The notes: generated by a model from the sequence alone, not told the origin. Positions 25,390-33,950 are shown, counted from the first letter of the stretch. The stretch: DNA of 64,000 nucleotides from Noviherbaspirillum autotrophicum (GCF_000818395.1 NZ_JWJG01000028.1:960726-1024725); one strand, 5' to 3'. Program-made: numbers and translations.

Positions 25390-25497
25390 GTGGAAAGCAT
25401 TTTTTGGGCGCTCGATCTGCTAGCCGTTGTCTATCTCTGCTTCTGGGCCAGGCGGTGCGATGTCCGGGAGCGAAAATCCGACAAGGCAGGGAAATAA
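25390..25497 (+). CDS. 35-residue single-helix membrane protein, unrecognised
   Basis: A GTG start with AAAAGGG nine bases before opens a 35-codon frame. It encodes one hydrophobic helix (IFWALDLLAVVYLCFWA) and then a basic, charged tail (RRCDVRERKSDKAGK). The TAA ends three bases before the ATG of the ligase gene. Close spacing, a ribosome site and clean N-out/C-in type topology argue for a real small protein, perhaps a partner of the ligase. No family is known to me. Confidence 0.5.
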   Translation: MESIFWALDLLAVVYLCFWARRCDVRERKSDKAGK

Positions 25498-25500
25498 GGT

Positions 25501-26829
25501 ATGCGTGACCTAGTATTGCTCAGTCTACTGCCTTTATTCTTAATCGCGATGACCAACAGGCCGTTCATCGCGTTGGGCATGTGGATTTGGACCGCGATGT
25601 TTTTTCCAAATGGCTGGGTGTATGGCATGGCGTCAGTCATCCGCTACAATCTGCTGTTCACCACGTTCGCAATCGGCGGATACCTGCTGTCCAAGGAAAA
25701 GGGGCCGGTACGCTGGGGTGCAGTCGGCACACTGGTATTCATCTTCTTTATCTGGACAACGATGACCACGATGGAGAGCTCCGGTCTGCCCGAAATCTCC
25801 TGGGAGTATTGGTCTCGCTTCTTCAAGGTTATCCTGCTCTTTGCATTCATCGTCCTGATCGTTAACAAAAAACTTCACATCGACTTCTTTCTTTGGTGCC
25901 TGGTTCTTTCGATTGGCTTTTACGCCGTACTGGAAGGGCTGAAATTTGCGGCCAGCGGCGGCGGACACCAGATTTCAGGCTTGCCGGGACATATTCTGGG
26001 CGATCGGAATGACCTCGCTCTCGCCTTTGTGATAACGCTCCCGATTTGCGTTTACCTGCTGAACGAGTACGGCAAGGAGGCAGTTATGACCAAGCTCCTT
26101 CTTGTAATGACGCTCATCGCCATGGTGATCTCCGTGGTAGGAACACAATCGCGAGGCGGTTTGATTGCATTGCTCGGGCTTGGCCTCTACCTCTTCGCAA
26201 AGAGCAATCGAAAGTTCCCGCTTCTGGTCGTGATCGTCATCGCACTGGGTCTCAGCTCCATGCTGATCACGGACCAATGGCGTGAACGTATGGATACCAT
26301 TTCCAACGCCAATGAAGACGCGTCCTTTATGGGCCGTGTCGTTGCCTGGAAACTGAGTCTGATTCTCGCGCTGCAGTACCCGGTGTTCGGCGGCGGGTTC
26401 AAAACGCTCGAGTTCTTCCCTGTCTGGCGCAGCCTTTCCCAGCAATTCCAATCCTTGCCATTCTTTTACACAGGCACCGCCGTTCCCGATACGATAGCAT
26501 CACATGCTGCGCATAGTATCTATTTCCAGGTGCTGGGCGATCATGGGTTTATCGGACTGGTCATTTATCTAAGCCTTCTGTTTCTTGCGTTTCGTACGGC
26601 CGGCTCTGTCGCCGAGCGCGCGCGCCAGCAAAACGCGGAGCCCTGGATTATCTCCCTAACGACCATGCTGCGGCTGTCGATATTTGCGTTCTGCCTCGGC
26701 GGTGCCGCGCTCAGCTTCGCGTACTTTGAAGTCATCTTTGCTATCTTTGGTCTGATCGTTGTGCTTGACAAGAAAATCGTGCCGGTACATTCCACTCTTC
26801 CGACCAGTAACGTGAGAAAAGCGATTTAG
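25501..26829 (+). CDS. Putative O-glycosylation ligase, exosortase-A-associated type (DUF5935/Wzy_C)
   Basis: The 442-residue protein has about ten membrane helices. Its N-terminus MRDLVLLSLLPLFLIAMTNRP and IWTAMFFPNGWVYGMA fit the DUF5935 part of exosortase-A-system ligases. A Wzy_C/WaaL-like domain follows, with GDRNDLALAFV, TQSRGGLIAL and the periplasmic loop DTIASHAAHSIYFQVLGDHG, whose His is the family mark. Such ligases are thought to pass polysaccharide to protein or lipid acceptors. No exosortase gene is in the window. The stop lies four bases before an IS66 element. Confidence 0.8.
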   Translation: MRDLVLLSLLPLFLIAMTNRPFIALGMWIWTAMFFPNGWVYGMASVIRYNLLFTTFAIGGYLLSKEKGPVRWGAVGTLVFIFFIWTTMTTMESSGLPEISWEYWSRFFKVILLFAFIVLIVNKKLHIDFFLWCLVLSIGFYAVLEGLKFAASGGGHQISGLPGHILGDRNDLALAFVITLPICVYLLNEYGKEAVMTKLLLVMTLIAMVISVVGTQSRGGLIALLGLGLYLFAKSNRKFPLLVVIVIALGLSSMLITDQWRERMDTISNANEDASFMGRVVAWKLSLILALQYPVFGGGFKTLEFFPVWRSLSQQFQSLPFFYTGTAVPDTIASHAAHSIYFQVLGDHGFIGLVIYLSLLFLAFRTAGSVAERARQQNAEPWIISLTTMLRLSIFAFCLGGAALSFAYFEVIFAIFGLIVVLDKKIVPVHSTLPTSNVRKAI

Positions 26830-26913
26830 CACTGTAAGCGATCCATCATCGGCGTCTTGAATCGCGGAGTTTGAGCAGTCAGGATATGTCCACCTACATG
26901 GAGGTGGACACCT

Positions 26914-27339
26914 ATGGCAGAGCATGACTCAGAGCTGTTGCAGCGGCTGGTTGTCGGCAGCAAGCGGGATGGACGCCGGCGATATGACAAACAGGCGAAG
27001 GCCGAGCTGGTCCAGACATGCCTCAAGCCAGGCGTGTCAGTGGCGCGCGTGGCGCTCAAGCATGGCATCAACGCGAACCTGCTGCGCAAGTGGATCAGCC
27101 TGCACCTGCAGAAACAGGAGCAATCTCCTGTTGCGACATCACAGTCTGTCGCGCCTTCACCGCCTCCATTCATACCGGTCGTGCCGGCGGGCTCCTGCAG
27201 CAAGCCCACAGAGTCCGGGTTACGAGTGCGGCTGCCCAACGGCATCGAGATTTGTCTGAGTGGGCATGGCGAAGATGAGCTGTCGTGCTTGTTGCGCCTG
27301 CTGTGCACACTGCCATGTTCCGTCTCGACCCGGCTCTGA
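26914..27339 (+). CDS. tnpA: IS66 accessory protein TnpA
   Basis: The 141-residue product has an N-terminal helix-turn-helix of the IS66 OrfA type: RRRYDKQAKAELVQTCLK, GVSVARVALKHGINANLLRKWI. A Pro/Ser-rich hinge and a C-terminal RLPNGIEICLSG block follow, usual for this family. It is required with TnpB for IS66 transposition and probably binds the element ends. It overlaps tnpB by 25 bases, the usual coupling in this family. Confidence 0.88.
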   Translation: MAEHDSELLQRLVVGSKRDGRRRYDKQAKAELVQTCLKPGVSVARVALKHGINANLLRKWISLHLQKQEQSPVATSQSVAPSPPPFIPVVPAGSCSKPTESGLRVRLPNGIEICLSGHGEDELSCLLRLLCTLPCSVSTRL

Positions 27340-27665
27340 AGGTATTCCTGCACCGCGAGCCGGTGGACGGCCGCAAGAACATCAATGGCCTGGCTGCGCT
27401 GGTCGAACAAGGCCTCGGGCTCGATCCCTTTGCTCGGGCGGTCTACGTCTTCAGCAATAAGCGGCGCGACCGCATCAAACTGCTGCTGTGGGATCGCACC
27501 GGATTCTGGCTTCTGTTCAAGCGGCTGGAAGCGGACCGCTTCGTCTGGCCGAAAGCGTCAGCGGTGGTCGAGCTCAGCGTCGAGCAGCTGCAATGGCTGC
27601 TCGATGGGATCGACCTGGAAGCCATGCGCGGCCATCCTGTGCGCCATTACCGTCGCACGGCGTGA
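27315..27665 (+). CDS. tnpB: IS66 Orf2-like accessory protein TnpB
   Basis: The 116-residue protein fits the IS66 Orf2 family: an early [61 protein letters not shown] and a C-terminal [11 protein letters not shown]. Its biochemical role in transposition is not settled. ATG 27315 is preferred over a longer frame because it aligns with the family start. It appears intact. Confidence 0.9.
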   Translation: MFRLDPALKVFLHREPVDGRKNINGLAALVEQGLGLDPFARAVYVFSNKRRDRIKLLLWDRTGFWLLFKRLEADRFVWPKASAVVELSVEQLQWLLDGIDLEAMRGHPVRHYRRTA

Positions 27666-27696
27666 ACCGGGGCGGCAGAGCGTTGTCAAAAAGTCC

Positions 27697-29268
27697 ATGC
27701 AAAACGTCATGATCACGGCCGAGGAACTGGAAGCGTTGCGCCAGGCAGCGCAGGAGCGTGACGCGTTGCGCGGTGAGCTGCGGGTCGTGACGCTCGAGCG
27801 GGGCCTGCTCAAGGAACGCGTGCAGGCGTATCTGCACAAGCTGTATGCGGCACGCAGCGAAGCACGCAGTGCCGGGCAAAAGGATCTGTTCTTTAACGAG
27901 GCCGAGACCCTGGCGCCGACTGCCTCCGCTGAGCCTGCCAAAGAGGACGAGCCAGGCGTTGAAGTGGCGAGCCATCTGCGCAAAAAGCGTGGTGGCCGCA
28001 AGCCGCTCGATCCCGCGCTACCGCGCGACGTCGTGCGTCACGAGCTGCCCGAATCCGAGCGTATTTGCCCGCATGACGGCAGCGTCCTGATCGAAATCGG
28101 TGCCGAGATCAGCGAACAGCTCGACATCATTCCCCAGCAGGTACGCGTGATCCAGCATCAGCGCATCAAGTACGCCTGCCCGTGCTGCGATGGCGGCATC
28201 AAGGTCACGCCTGCCGCAGCGCGCGTCATCCCCAAGGGCCTGCTGACCGAAGCGGCGCTGGCGTGGATCGTGACGGCGAAGTATCAGGATGGCTTGCCGC
28301 TGTATCGGCAAGCGGCCTTGCTGCGCCGCTTTGGCGGCGACCTGTCGCGCACCACGCTGGCCGCCAGCGTGGTGCGCGTTGGTCAGGCAGTGCAGCCGAT
28401 CATCAACCTGCTGCGCGACGTGCTGCTGGAATCCGAGCTGGTGTACGGCGACGAGACGGAACTGCAGGTGCTCAAGGAACCGGGCCGCTCGCCGCAGACC
28501 CAAAGCTATCTGTGGGCGCAGATGAATGGCACGGGACCGCCGGTGCGCTTGTTCGGCTACTCTCCCGGTCGGGGAACCAGCCATGCGCTCAAACTCTATG
28601 CCGGCATGGCCAAAGGCGCAGTGCTGATGACGGATGGCTATGAGGTCTACAACGCCATCGCGGCGACCCATGGTCTGGTGCACCTCGGATGCTGGGTCCA
28701 TTGTCGACGCTACTTCATCGAGGCCGAGGACGTGCTGCCGAAAGAGTCGCGCACACCGCAGCAGCCTGCCACGCAATTCATTGCAGCCATCGGCAAGCTC
28801 TATGCCGCCGAGGCCCGAGCCAGGCACGCCGACGCGGCCCACCGACAACGGCTGCGCGCCCGCTACAGCGCCCATGTGCTCAAGCACATCGAGCGCCTGC
28901 TGCTGACGTATCAGCCGATCGTCACGCCCAACAGCAAGCTCGGCCGTGCTCTTGCCTATCTGAGTGGGCAGTGGTCCAAACTGACGCGCTACATCGAGAA
29001 CGGCCTCTGGCCGATTGACAACAACCAGTGCGAAAACGCGATCCGTCCCTTCGTGATCGGGCGAAAGGGCTGGCTGTTTGCGGACACCGTCGGCGGCGCT
29101 ACTGCCAGCGCCAATCTGTATTCCATCATCGAGACCTGCAAGGCCAATAACGTCAATCCGTACGCCTACCTGATCAAACTGCTCCGCGCGCTGCCTCTGG
29201 CAACTACGGCCGATGATTACGAGGCGCTGCTGCCCTGGAAAATCTCCCTCCCGACGACTCGGTTGTAA
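27697..29268 (+). CDS. tnpC: IS66 transposase TnpC
   Basis: The 523-residue transposase has an N-terminal coiled coil ([19 protein letters not shown] onward) and the linker [19 protein letters not shown] Cys-rich IS66 zinc-type block [15 protein letters not shown] comes next, then the DDE core: [43 protein letters not shown], and a late [26 protein letters not shown] with the Glu. All catalytic parts are present and the frame is open, so it should be functional. ATG 27697 is the family start. Confidence 0.92.
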   Translation: MQNVMITAEELEALRQAAQERDALRGELRVVTLERGLLKERVQAYLHKLYAARSEARSAGQKDLFFNEAETLAPTASAEPAKEDEPGVEVASHLRKKRGGRKPLDPALPRDVVRHELPESERICPHDGSVLIEIGAEISEQLDIIPQQVRVIQHQRIKYACPCCDGGIKVTPAAARVIPKGLLTEAALAWIVTAKYQDGLPLYRQAALLRRFGGDLSRTTLAASVVRVGQAVQPIINLLRDVLLESELVYGDETELQVLKEPGRSPQTQSYLWAQMNGTGPPVRLFGYSPGRGTSHALKLYAGMAKGAVLMTDGYEVYNAIAATHGLVHLGCWVHCRRYFIEAEDVLPKESRTPQQPATQFIAAIGKLYAAEARARHADAAHRQRLRARYSAHVLKHIERLLLTYQPIVTPNSKLGRALAYLSGQWSKLTRYIENGLWPIDNNQCENAIRPFVIGRKGWLFADTVGGATASANLYSIIETCKANNVNPYAYLIKLLRALPLATTADDYEALLPWKISLPTTRL

Positions 29269-29325
29269 TCGCGCTAACAACACGCGAGACTATCCGACAA
29301 GGGACGTCCGTCATGGATCGCTTAC

Positions 29326-29734
29326 TGTCCATCTCTCCGTCCAGATACAGCACACGGCAAGGGGAATCGTTGCTCCATTCAAGCAATTGCCCTCCTCCGG
29401 CAGCGATCATAGCCAAGGATAACGTGAGCCAGGTCTTGCCCACTCCGGTAGCCGCGTAGACCATCGCAACTTCATTGCTGCGCATAAGCCCTTCGAATAA
29501 CCACGGTGCGCGAGTGAAGTTCATGCCTGTCAGGTCACCGTAGGTGAAAACATCATGGCCGGTACCATGCTGGCGGAAGGCTCCACCTTGAGATGCGTTG
29601 AAATGCTTCCTCTCGAATTCCTGATACTCCTCAGAGTGCATTTCCTTAATGCGCGGACGGTTTGCGAGAGATACTGCTGTATTGCTAGATTGATTGATTC
29701 CGCTGGACGGTACGGGCGTGACAAGCTTCGTCAT
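29326..29734 (-). pseudogene. RepA-like AAA_25 ATPase, truncated by IS66
   Basis: The surviving 136 codons start at ATG 29734, with AGGA six bases before. They contain a disordered N-terminus, then GLMRSNEVAMVYAATGVGKTWLTLSLAMIA (Walker A) and RVLYLDGEMD (Walker B). At that point the frame enters the IS66 right end. Such ATPases are helicase-like replication or primase proteins of plasmids, phages and integrative elements. The C-terminal half is not found on the other side of the IS, so it was lost. Confidence 0.8.
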
Positions 29735-29960
29735 AGTAAATCCTATGTCTATGAACGAAGGTCATTTCGGTTCCAGCTAGTAGTGGATGAACATCCCATG
29801 AACACTTCAGTTGGTCTCTGCCTGCTTTCAGAAACCTTAGAACAGTAGGCGCAACCCATACTGGCGCAAGCACCTTCACAGCATTCAAATAGCAGGTTGC
29901 TCTAGTGTGCGCAGATGGATTATCTGCCAGTCTTCTGGCAACATGCAACGGCTTTTTACG

Positions 29961-30236
29961 ATGAAAATTCACAATGAAATCGGGCTTTCTTCTAGTTCAT
30001 TGATTCACAAGGAATCCCATCCAACAGGCTATTGGATTTCGGCGGCAGCTCAGGTACAGATAGCATCCGCGAGCTTCTTTAAAAGATGCGAACTGCATAC
30101 CCAATATAATTTGTTTCACGAATTGTTCCACGGAATACATCCAAAGATGTATCGCGGATTCAGCACGCCAAACACACTGGCACTAGAGATGCTATACAAC
30201 CTCTTTAGAGCTTCACGGGCGCAGACAGGGGTGTGA
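29961..30236 (+). CDS. Small hypothetical protein of the mobile patch
   Basis: The 91-codon frame begins MKIHNEIGLSSSSLIHKE and contains QYNLFHELFHGIHPKMYRGF near its middle. No family is recognised. Codon use is AT-richer than in core neighbours, as for the flanking mobile genes. No strong ribosome site is seen, so it may be a relic. A start at 29907 would add 18 residues. Confidence 0.35.
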   Translation: MKIHNEIGLSSSSLIHKESHPTGYWISAAAQVQIASASFFKRCELHTQYNLFHELFHGIHPKMYRGFSTPNTLALEMLYNLFRASRAQTGV

Positions 30237-30270
30237 TCTCTGCTGCATTTAAGAATGCCTCTGAGGGCTT

Positions 30271-30546
30271 CTAAACGCTTCCTGAGCGTACCCGCATGAT
30301 GGTCTGTCTGCTGGTCTTGTAAGCCTTCGCAATCTGCGCCACAGGGACACCTTGGGCAAGCTGCTTGACCACCTCGGCCCTTTGGTCTGCCGAGAGTGCT
30401 GATGGTCTCCCAAAGGTCTTACCCTCTGCCCGTGCTCTGTTGATTCCAGCATGGGTGCGTTCAATCAGAAGATCACGCTCAAACTCAGCCACAGCATTGA
30501 TAACCTGCATGGTCATCTTCCCTGCGGGGCTAGTCAGGTCTACCCC
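30271..30546 (-). pseudogene. C-terminal fragment of a serine resolvase/invertase
   Basis: The fragment reads [31 protein letters not shown] then a helix-turn-helix tail ([21 protein letters not shown]). This is the end of the catalytic domain, the long E-helix and the DNA-binding domain of a Tn3/Hin-type recombinase. The N-terminal part with the catalytic Ser is absent: at the GVDL codons the sequence changes into an Mrr-like nuclease gene in another frame. It cannot be active. Confidence 0.8.
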
Positions 30547-31085
30547 CCGTCGCGTGTCTGCTGCGTAAGCGTTACCGTATAGCCCCGATCTTCAAATAAG
30601 TGCGCCACCATCTCCTCAAACTTACGTGGAGCTAAGTGATACATGAGAGTAGGGTCTCTGGATAGACGAAGAAGTAGCTCTTCGTTAACATCCTGAACCA
30701 CCTCAATCTGAGACGAACTAATGTCGTCTTTACGATACAACGGAATCGGTTTTTTGGAACCAGCCCCGTGTTCTGCCCTAAGAAAGGCTAACAAGGCGTC
30801 TTTGTGGGTTGAGTCAATCGTGTGATCCGGCGTGAGGCCACTAATCCCCGCACGAGCAAATTGCTGGATCAGAAAATCGACCGACACTTTAAGAATATGT
30901 GCAAAGCTAGCTAGAGTCTCCCTTGTACCCTTATAACCCGTGGGGCGCTCCAATACGCTGCTGTATATATCCAGACCAGAAGTGTCAAACGGCACCAGCA
31001 TGGAGCCAAGACGTTTGGCGTTCCGTGAGTCGTCGAGCTGTTTAAAGATTTCCCTTGTAGTCTTCTTCATCCAATTTGCTAGCAT
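30540..31085 (-). pseudogene. Mrr-like restriction nuclease with IF2-N-like domain, truncated
   Basis: The N-terminal part is unrecognised. Next comes a block encoded around 30765-30902 (VSVDFLIQQFARAGI then DALLAFLRAEHG), resembling the IF2-associated N-terminal domain. The frame then begins an Mrr catalytic domain ([18 protein letters not shown], then DGG at 30543-30551) and stops. Mrr nucleases continue GVD with the catalytic acid; here a six-G run puts a TAG in frame and the resolvase fragment follows. ATG 31085 is chosen because a TATACT -10 at 31100-31105 leaves little leader before it; GTG 31097 is the alternative. Confidence 0.65.
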
Positions 31086-31099
31086 GCTGTGAAGCACCT

Positions 31100-31149
31100 A
31101 GTATAGCCCACGCTACCTAACGGATTCTGTGATACAGAGTGTGATACAG
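31100..31149 (-). promoter_or_regulatory. Promoter with tandem TGTGATACAG repeats
   Basis: Two direct copies of TGTGATACAG (31128-31137 and 31140-31149) lie just upstream, in the minus-strand sense, of a TATACT hexamer at 31100-31105. The arrangement suits a regulator bound next to the -35 region of the Mrr-like gene, as in phase- or control-protein-regulated restriction genes. Function is inferred. Confidence 0.4.
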
Positions 31150-31218
31150 TGTATTTCCCCCATCAACAAACACCCCGTGTAATCAAGGACTTAGGTCACA
31201 GAAAGCAGGGCCGATAAA

Positions 31219-31234
31219 CCTGTCGGCGGGACCA
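31219..31234 (+). other. tRNA 3'-end-like sequence, possible attachment-site relic
   Basis: CCTGTCGGCGGGACCA looks like the T-arm/acceptor end of a tRNA including ACCA, and a hairpin follows 31 bases later. No full tRNA can be folded here. It lies at the border between the mobile patch and core genes, where an att site is expected. Weak evidence. Confidence 0.25.
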
Positions 31235-31265
31235 AGTACCGATCCAGAATACTTTAATAGAATCC

Positions 31266-31303
31266 AAAAACCCGCGTATCTCCCAGTGAGTGCGCGGGTT
31301 TTT
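31266..31303. terminator. Bidirectional terminator-like hairpin
   Basis: AAAAACCCGCG pairs with CGCGGGTTTTT over a 16-base loop, giving an A-run on one side and T-run on the other. It can end transcripts from either direction, including the FTR1 gene on the minus strand. Confidence 0.75.
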
Positions 31304-31445
31304 GCTTAAGGACGCCCACGAGTCAATATTTATTTCCAAGAAATTTGAGGGTATATCCGGGGGTATTTTTTCCTGCCGGCTAACATTCAAAACTCTCCCA
31401 TGAAGCCAACTGAGACCGATACGGATTTCGACAATTCCTTTCAGC

Positions 31446-33374
31446 CTATGCCGGGCCCGTTTTTTTCTGCGACTGCAGGTTGTGCATGACGCTGGCCACG
31501 ATAACCAGCAAGATAAGGATTTGCGCCACCAACGTCTGCATTGACGGATAAATTCCCAAGACATCGATGCGTGGCGCCGTGACCGGCGTAATGTTGAGGA
31601 AACCGACCTTTTGCAAGGCGGCGACACCCTTACCCATGAGAACGACGGCCAGCACGCCCACCAGAGCCGAACTGAACGCAAAGAACTGGCTGAGCGGCAG
31701 ACGGGTAGTCGAACGCAACAGGACGACCGCAACAATGCCGAGGATGGCAGCACCCGCTCCCAACCCCGCGAGCATATAAGCACCGTTGCCCTCCGCCCAA
31801 AGCGCGGCATAGAAGAGGACGGTCTCAAAGACTTCGCGGTAGACCGTGACAAACGCCAGCAGGAACAGCATCATGGCCGATTTCCTGGTCAGGGCCGACG
31901 ACAGCTTCTGTTTCACATAGGCTTGCCAGCGCCCGGCCAGGCTCTTCTGATGCATCCAGATGCCCACGCCCAATAGCACGACCGCTGCAAAAATGGCGGA
32001 AAAACCTTCCGTCATTTCCCGGCTGGCGCCGCTCACGTCCACCAGATAAGTTGCAACGCCCCAGGTCAGGCCGCCGGCCGCCAGCGCGGCGATCCACCCC
32101 GCATGGACATATGGCAGAACATCGGTGCGTTCGGCCTTCTTCAGAAACGCGATCATCGCCACCACGACCAAGAGCGCCTCCAGGCCTTCGCGCAAGAGTA
32201 TCGTCAAGGCGCCGACGAAAGCCGACAGCGGATTGCCGGTCCCTTGCAGCGCCGACTGGGCATCGGCCAGCAGCGTTTGCAGGTGCGCTTCGATGTCGTG
32301 TGCCTGCTGGACTCGGCTGGCGGTGATGGCGCTGCGATACGCGCTCATCGACTTTTCCACTTCCTCGAAGAGCGGCCGGTTCTTGGCGATCAACGCCGGC
32401 TCTACCGGCTCAAAGCCATCCAGATAGGCGGACAGCGCTAGTTGAGAGGCAGCTGACAGGTCGCCCCGGTCCAGAGCCGCCGCGCTTTCCTTCAATTTGC
32501 GCTTGGCAATCAACAGCGTATCGGCGCTCGCCGCATTGAGCGCTTCAGGCGTGCTGCGCAGGTAGGCAATCAATGGCCGAGCAGTCTGCGCTCCAAGCGC
32601 CTTGGACAAGTCCACTTCGGATATCTGGCTCAGCTTGGCCAACGTCGGCACAATGGCGTGCAAGTCCGGGCGCGCTGCCCAGAGCGCTGCCCCGGCCTGA
32701 CGATCACTATCGGAATACGACAGCGTCGACGCGAAATAGGCAATGGCCCAACGCTCATCGTCCGACAATTGCGCGAAACCAGTCATCGAGGTGCCATCCA
32801 CCCCGCGCGTGATGATCTGCTGCAGCGCGAACACGCTGCGTTCCTGGGCGCGCGCATGGTCGGCGAGCGCAATCGGCGGCGGACTCAACTTTGCGGCCAG
32901 CGGACCATCCGCGTGTCCTGATGCCCCATGACAGGAAGCGCACTGGCTTTGGTAGAGGTTGGCCCCTAGCCGCAGATCCGGCAGCTTGCCGGGCGAGAGC
33001 GGCACCGGATAAGCAGCGAGCAATCCGGCGGCTAGCGTGCGCGCCTGATCACCGACAGCGGACGCCGGGGCTTTTTCGGCAATCGCGCTACGCAAAGCGG
33101 CAGCCCCTTTCAGCAATTCGGGCGTGGCTGGCGTAGCAGGCAGTTCGCTCAACTGCCGCTCCGCCGCACGGGCGAATTCCTGCATCTCGGCGTACTCATC
33201 CTGACTGGCTACCGTGCCATCCTTGACTGCCTTGCCGTAGTCGACGGCGAGATAGTCGAACAGTTGCCAGATCTGCTTTGCCTTGTTTTGCGTGACCAGA
33301 TCGTCGGCATGCGCCGTCGGCAGCAACGACAGCAGGCAGAACAGGATGAACGAGAAAATGCGCAGCGCTTGCAT
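31446..33374 (-). CDS. Cytochrome c / FTR1 family iron permease
   Basis: The 642-residue protein joins a periplasmic electron-transfer part to an iron permease. A signal sequence (IFSFILFCLLSLLPTAHA) is followed by a helical region. A c-type haem site QCASCHG lies near residue 145, with a distal TSMTGFAQLSDDE holding the Met ligand. The C-terminal half has about seven helices with REGLEALLVVVA near residue 390 and REVFETVLFYAAL, the two RExxE iron-binding motifs of FTR1/EfeU. It should import ferrous or ferric iron across the inner membrane. A Fur-box-like site lies 36 bases upstream. Confidence 0.9.
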   Translation of the reverse strand: MQALRIFSFILFCLLSLLPTAHADDLVTQNKAKQIWQLFDYLAVDYGKAVKDGTVASQDEYAEMQEFARAAERQLSELPATPATPELLKGAAALRSAIAEKAPASAVGDQARTLAAGLLAAYPVPLSPGKLPDLRLGANLYQSQCASCHGASGHADGPLAAKLSPPPIALADHARAQERSVFALQQIITRGVDGTSMTGFAQLSDDERWAIAYFASTLSYSDSDRQAGAALWAARPDLHAIVPTLAKLSQISEVDLSKALGAQTARPLIAYLRSTPEALNAASADTLLIAKRKLKESAAALDRGDLSAASQLALSAYLDGFEPVEPALIAKNRPLFEEVEKSMSAYRSAITASRVQQAHDIEAHLQTLLADAQSALQGTGNPLSAFVGALTILLREGLEALLVVVAMIAFLKKAERTDVLPYVHAGWIAALAAGGLTWGVATYLVDVSGASREMTEGFSAIFAAVVLLGVGIWMHQKSLAGRWQAYVKQKLSSALTRKSAMMLFLLAFVTVYREVFETVLFYAALWAEGNGAYMLAGLGAGAAILGIVAVVLLRSTTRLPLSQFFAFSSALVGVLAVVLMGKGVAALQKVGFLNITPVTAPRIDVLGIYPSMQTLVAQILILLVIVASVMHNLQSQKKTGPA

Positions 33375-33409
33375 AAGAGTATCCGTCCAAGTATGGTCGT
33401 CCGCAACCA

Positions 33410-33428
33410 GATGAGAATGATTATATTT
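33410..33428 (-). promoter_or_regulatory. Fur-box-like operator
   Basis: On the minus strand the site reads ATATAATCATTCTCATC, close to the Fur consensus of repeated NATWAT units. It lies 36-54 bases before the FTR1 permease start. Iron-dependent repression of an iron permease is the expected use. Confidence 0.6.
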
Positions 33429-33689
33429 TAGATTTATTCATTCGTCACGGCGCATCTCCATCCATAGGCACACTGCCGTCATTTTTTTGTGCGCCAACGA
33501 GGTGCCTCAGGGGCAGTCACTTCACCGCCATCGCCTTACCATGTCGAGCCAATCCCGCCGTAGCAGATAGCTGTAAAGCGATGCCCTATCTTGTTTTGCT
33601 CATTCTTTGTAAAACTCAAGTTCGATCTTGCGAACTCAATCCGGCTCAGATTGTCTTATTAGCATCAACTTAAACTTTTACTGCCGGAT
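33429..33689. other. Intergenic region, no gene seen
   Basis: The sequence is AT-rich for this genome. No frame, RNA gene or repeat could be supported apart from likely promoter sequence. Confidence 0.4.
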
Positions 33690-33863
33690 ATGCGCCCACT
33701 CGATAACCAAGAAACGCTTGCCCCCTCTACCGCAACCCAAGATCCTGTATCCGATCAAGAAACACCCTTGCTCGAAAAGGCAGGGTCGAGCCCGGCCCAA
33801 TCCGAAGTAGTCAAGCGTATCAATCTGCTGGGCAAACTGATCATCCCGCCCTCCGCGCCATGA
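33690..33863 (+). CDS. Small hydrophilic hypothetical protein
   Basis: A 57-codon frame begins MRPLDNQETLAPSTATQDP and ends KRINLLGKLIIPPSAP. It is rich in Pro, Gln and Glu with a short amphipathic tail. The ribosome site is weak (GCCGGAT). A DnaA-box-like TGTGGATAA follows at 33891-33899. No family is recognised and it may be a chance frame. Confidence 0.3.
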   Translation: MRPLDNQETLAPSTATQDPVSDQETPLLEKAGSSPAQSEVVKRINLLGKLIIPPSAP

Positions 33864-33932
33864 TTTACCCACACAAGCTGTGACCAATTCTGTGGATAAG
33901 CCAGAACAACATTATCTATATGCATGATTCTA

Positions 33933-33950
33933 AAGGAAATTTTTCCTTTG
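33933..33950. terminator. Short palindrome, possible terminator
   Basis: AAAGGAAA and TTTCCTTT form an 8-base-pair stem around TT, with AT-rich flanks. It follows the small frame at 33690-33863. It is weak as a terminator because the stem is AT-rich. Confidence 0.35.

Larger units (their letters stand above)
26834..29325 (+). mobile_element. IS66-family element
   Basis: The 2492-base element begins and ends with related inverted repeats starting GTAAGCGATCCAT (left 26834; right 29325 read on the minus strand). It carries the tnpA-tnpB-tnpC set. The eight bases flanking each side differ (TTAGCACT left, TGTCCATC right), so the duplication normal for IS66 is missing. It abuts the ligase stop on the left and cuts an ATPase gene on the right. 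Confidence 0.9.

Noticed and set aside
28018-29283. Antisense frame of 421 codons in IS66 tnpC
   Set aside because: Shadow of the transposase gene; no motif.
33891-33899. Exact DnaA box TGTGGATAA, with another at 62082
   Set aside because: No dnaA, dnaN or box cluster nearby; not an origin.
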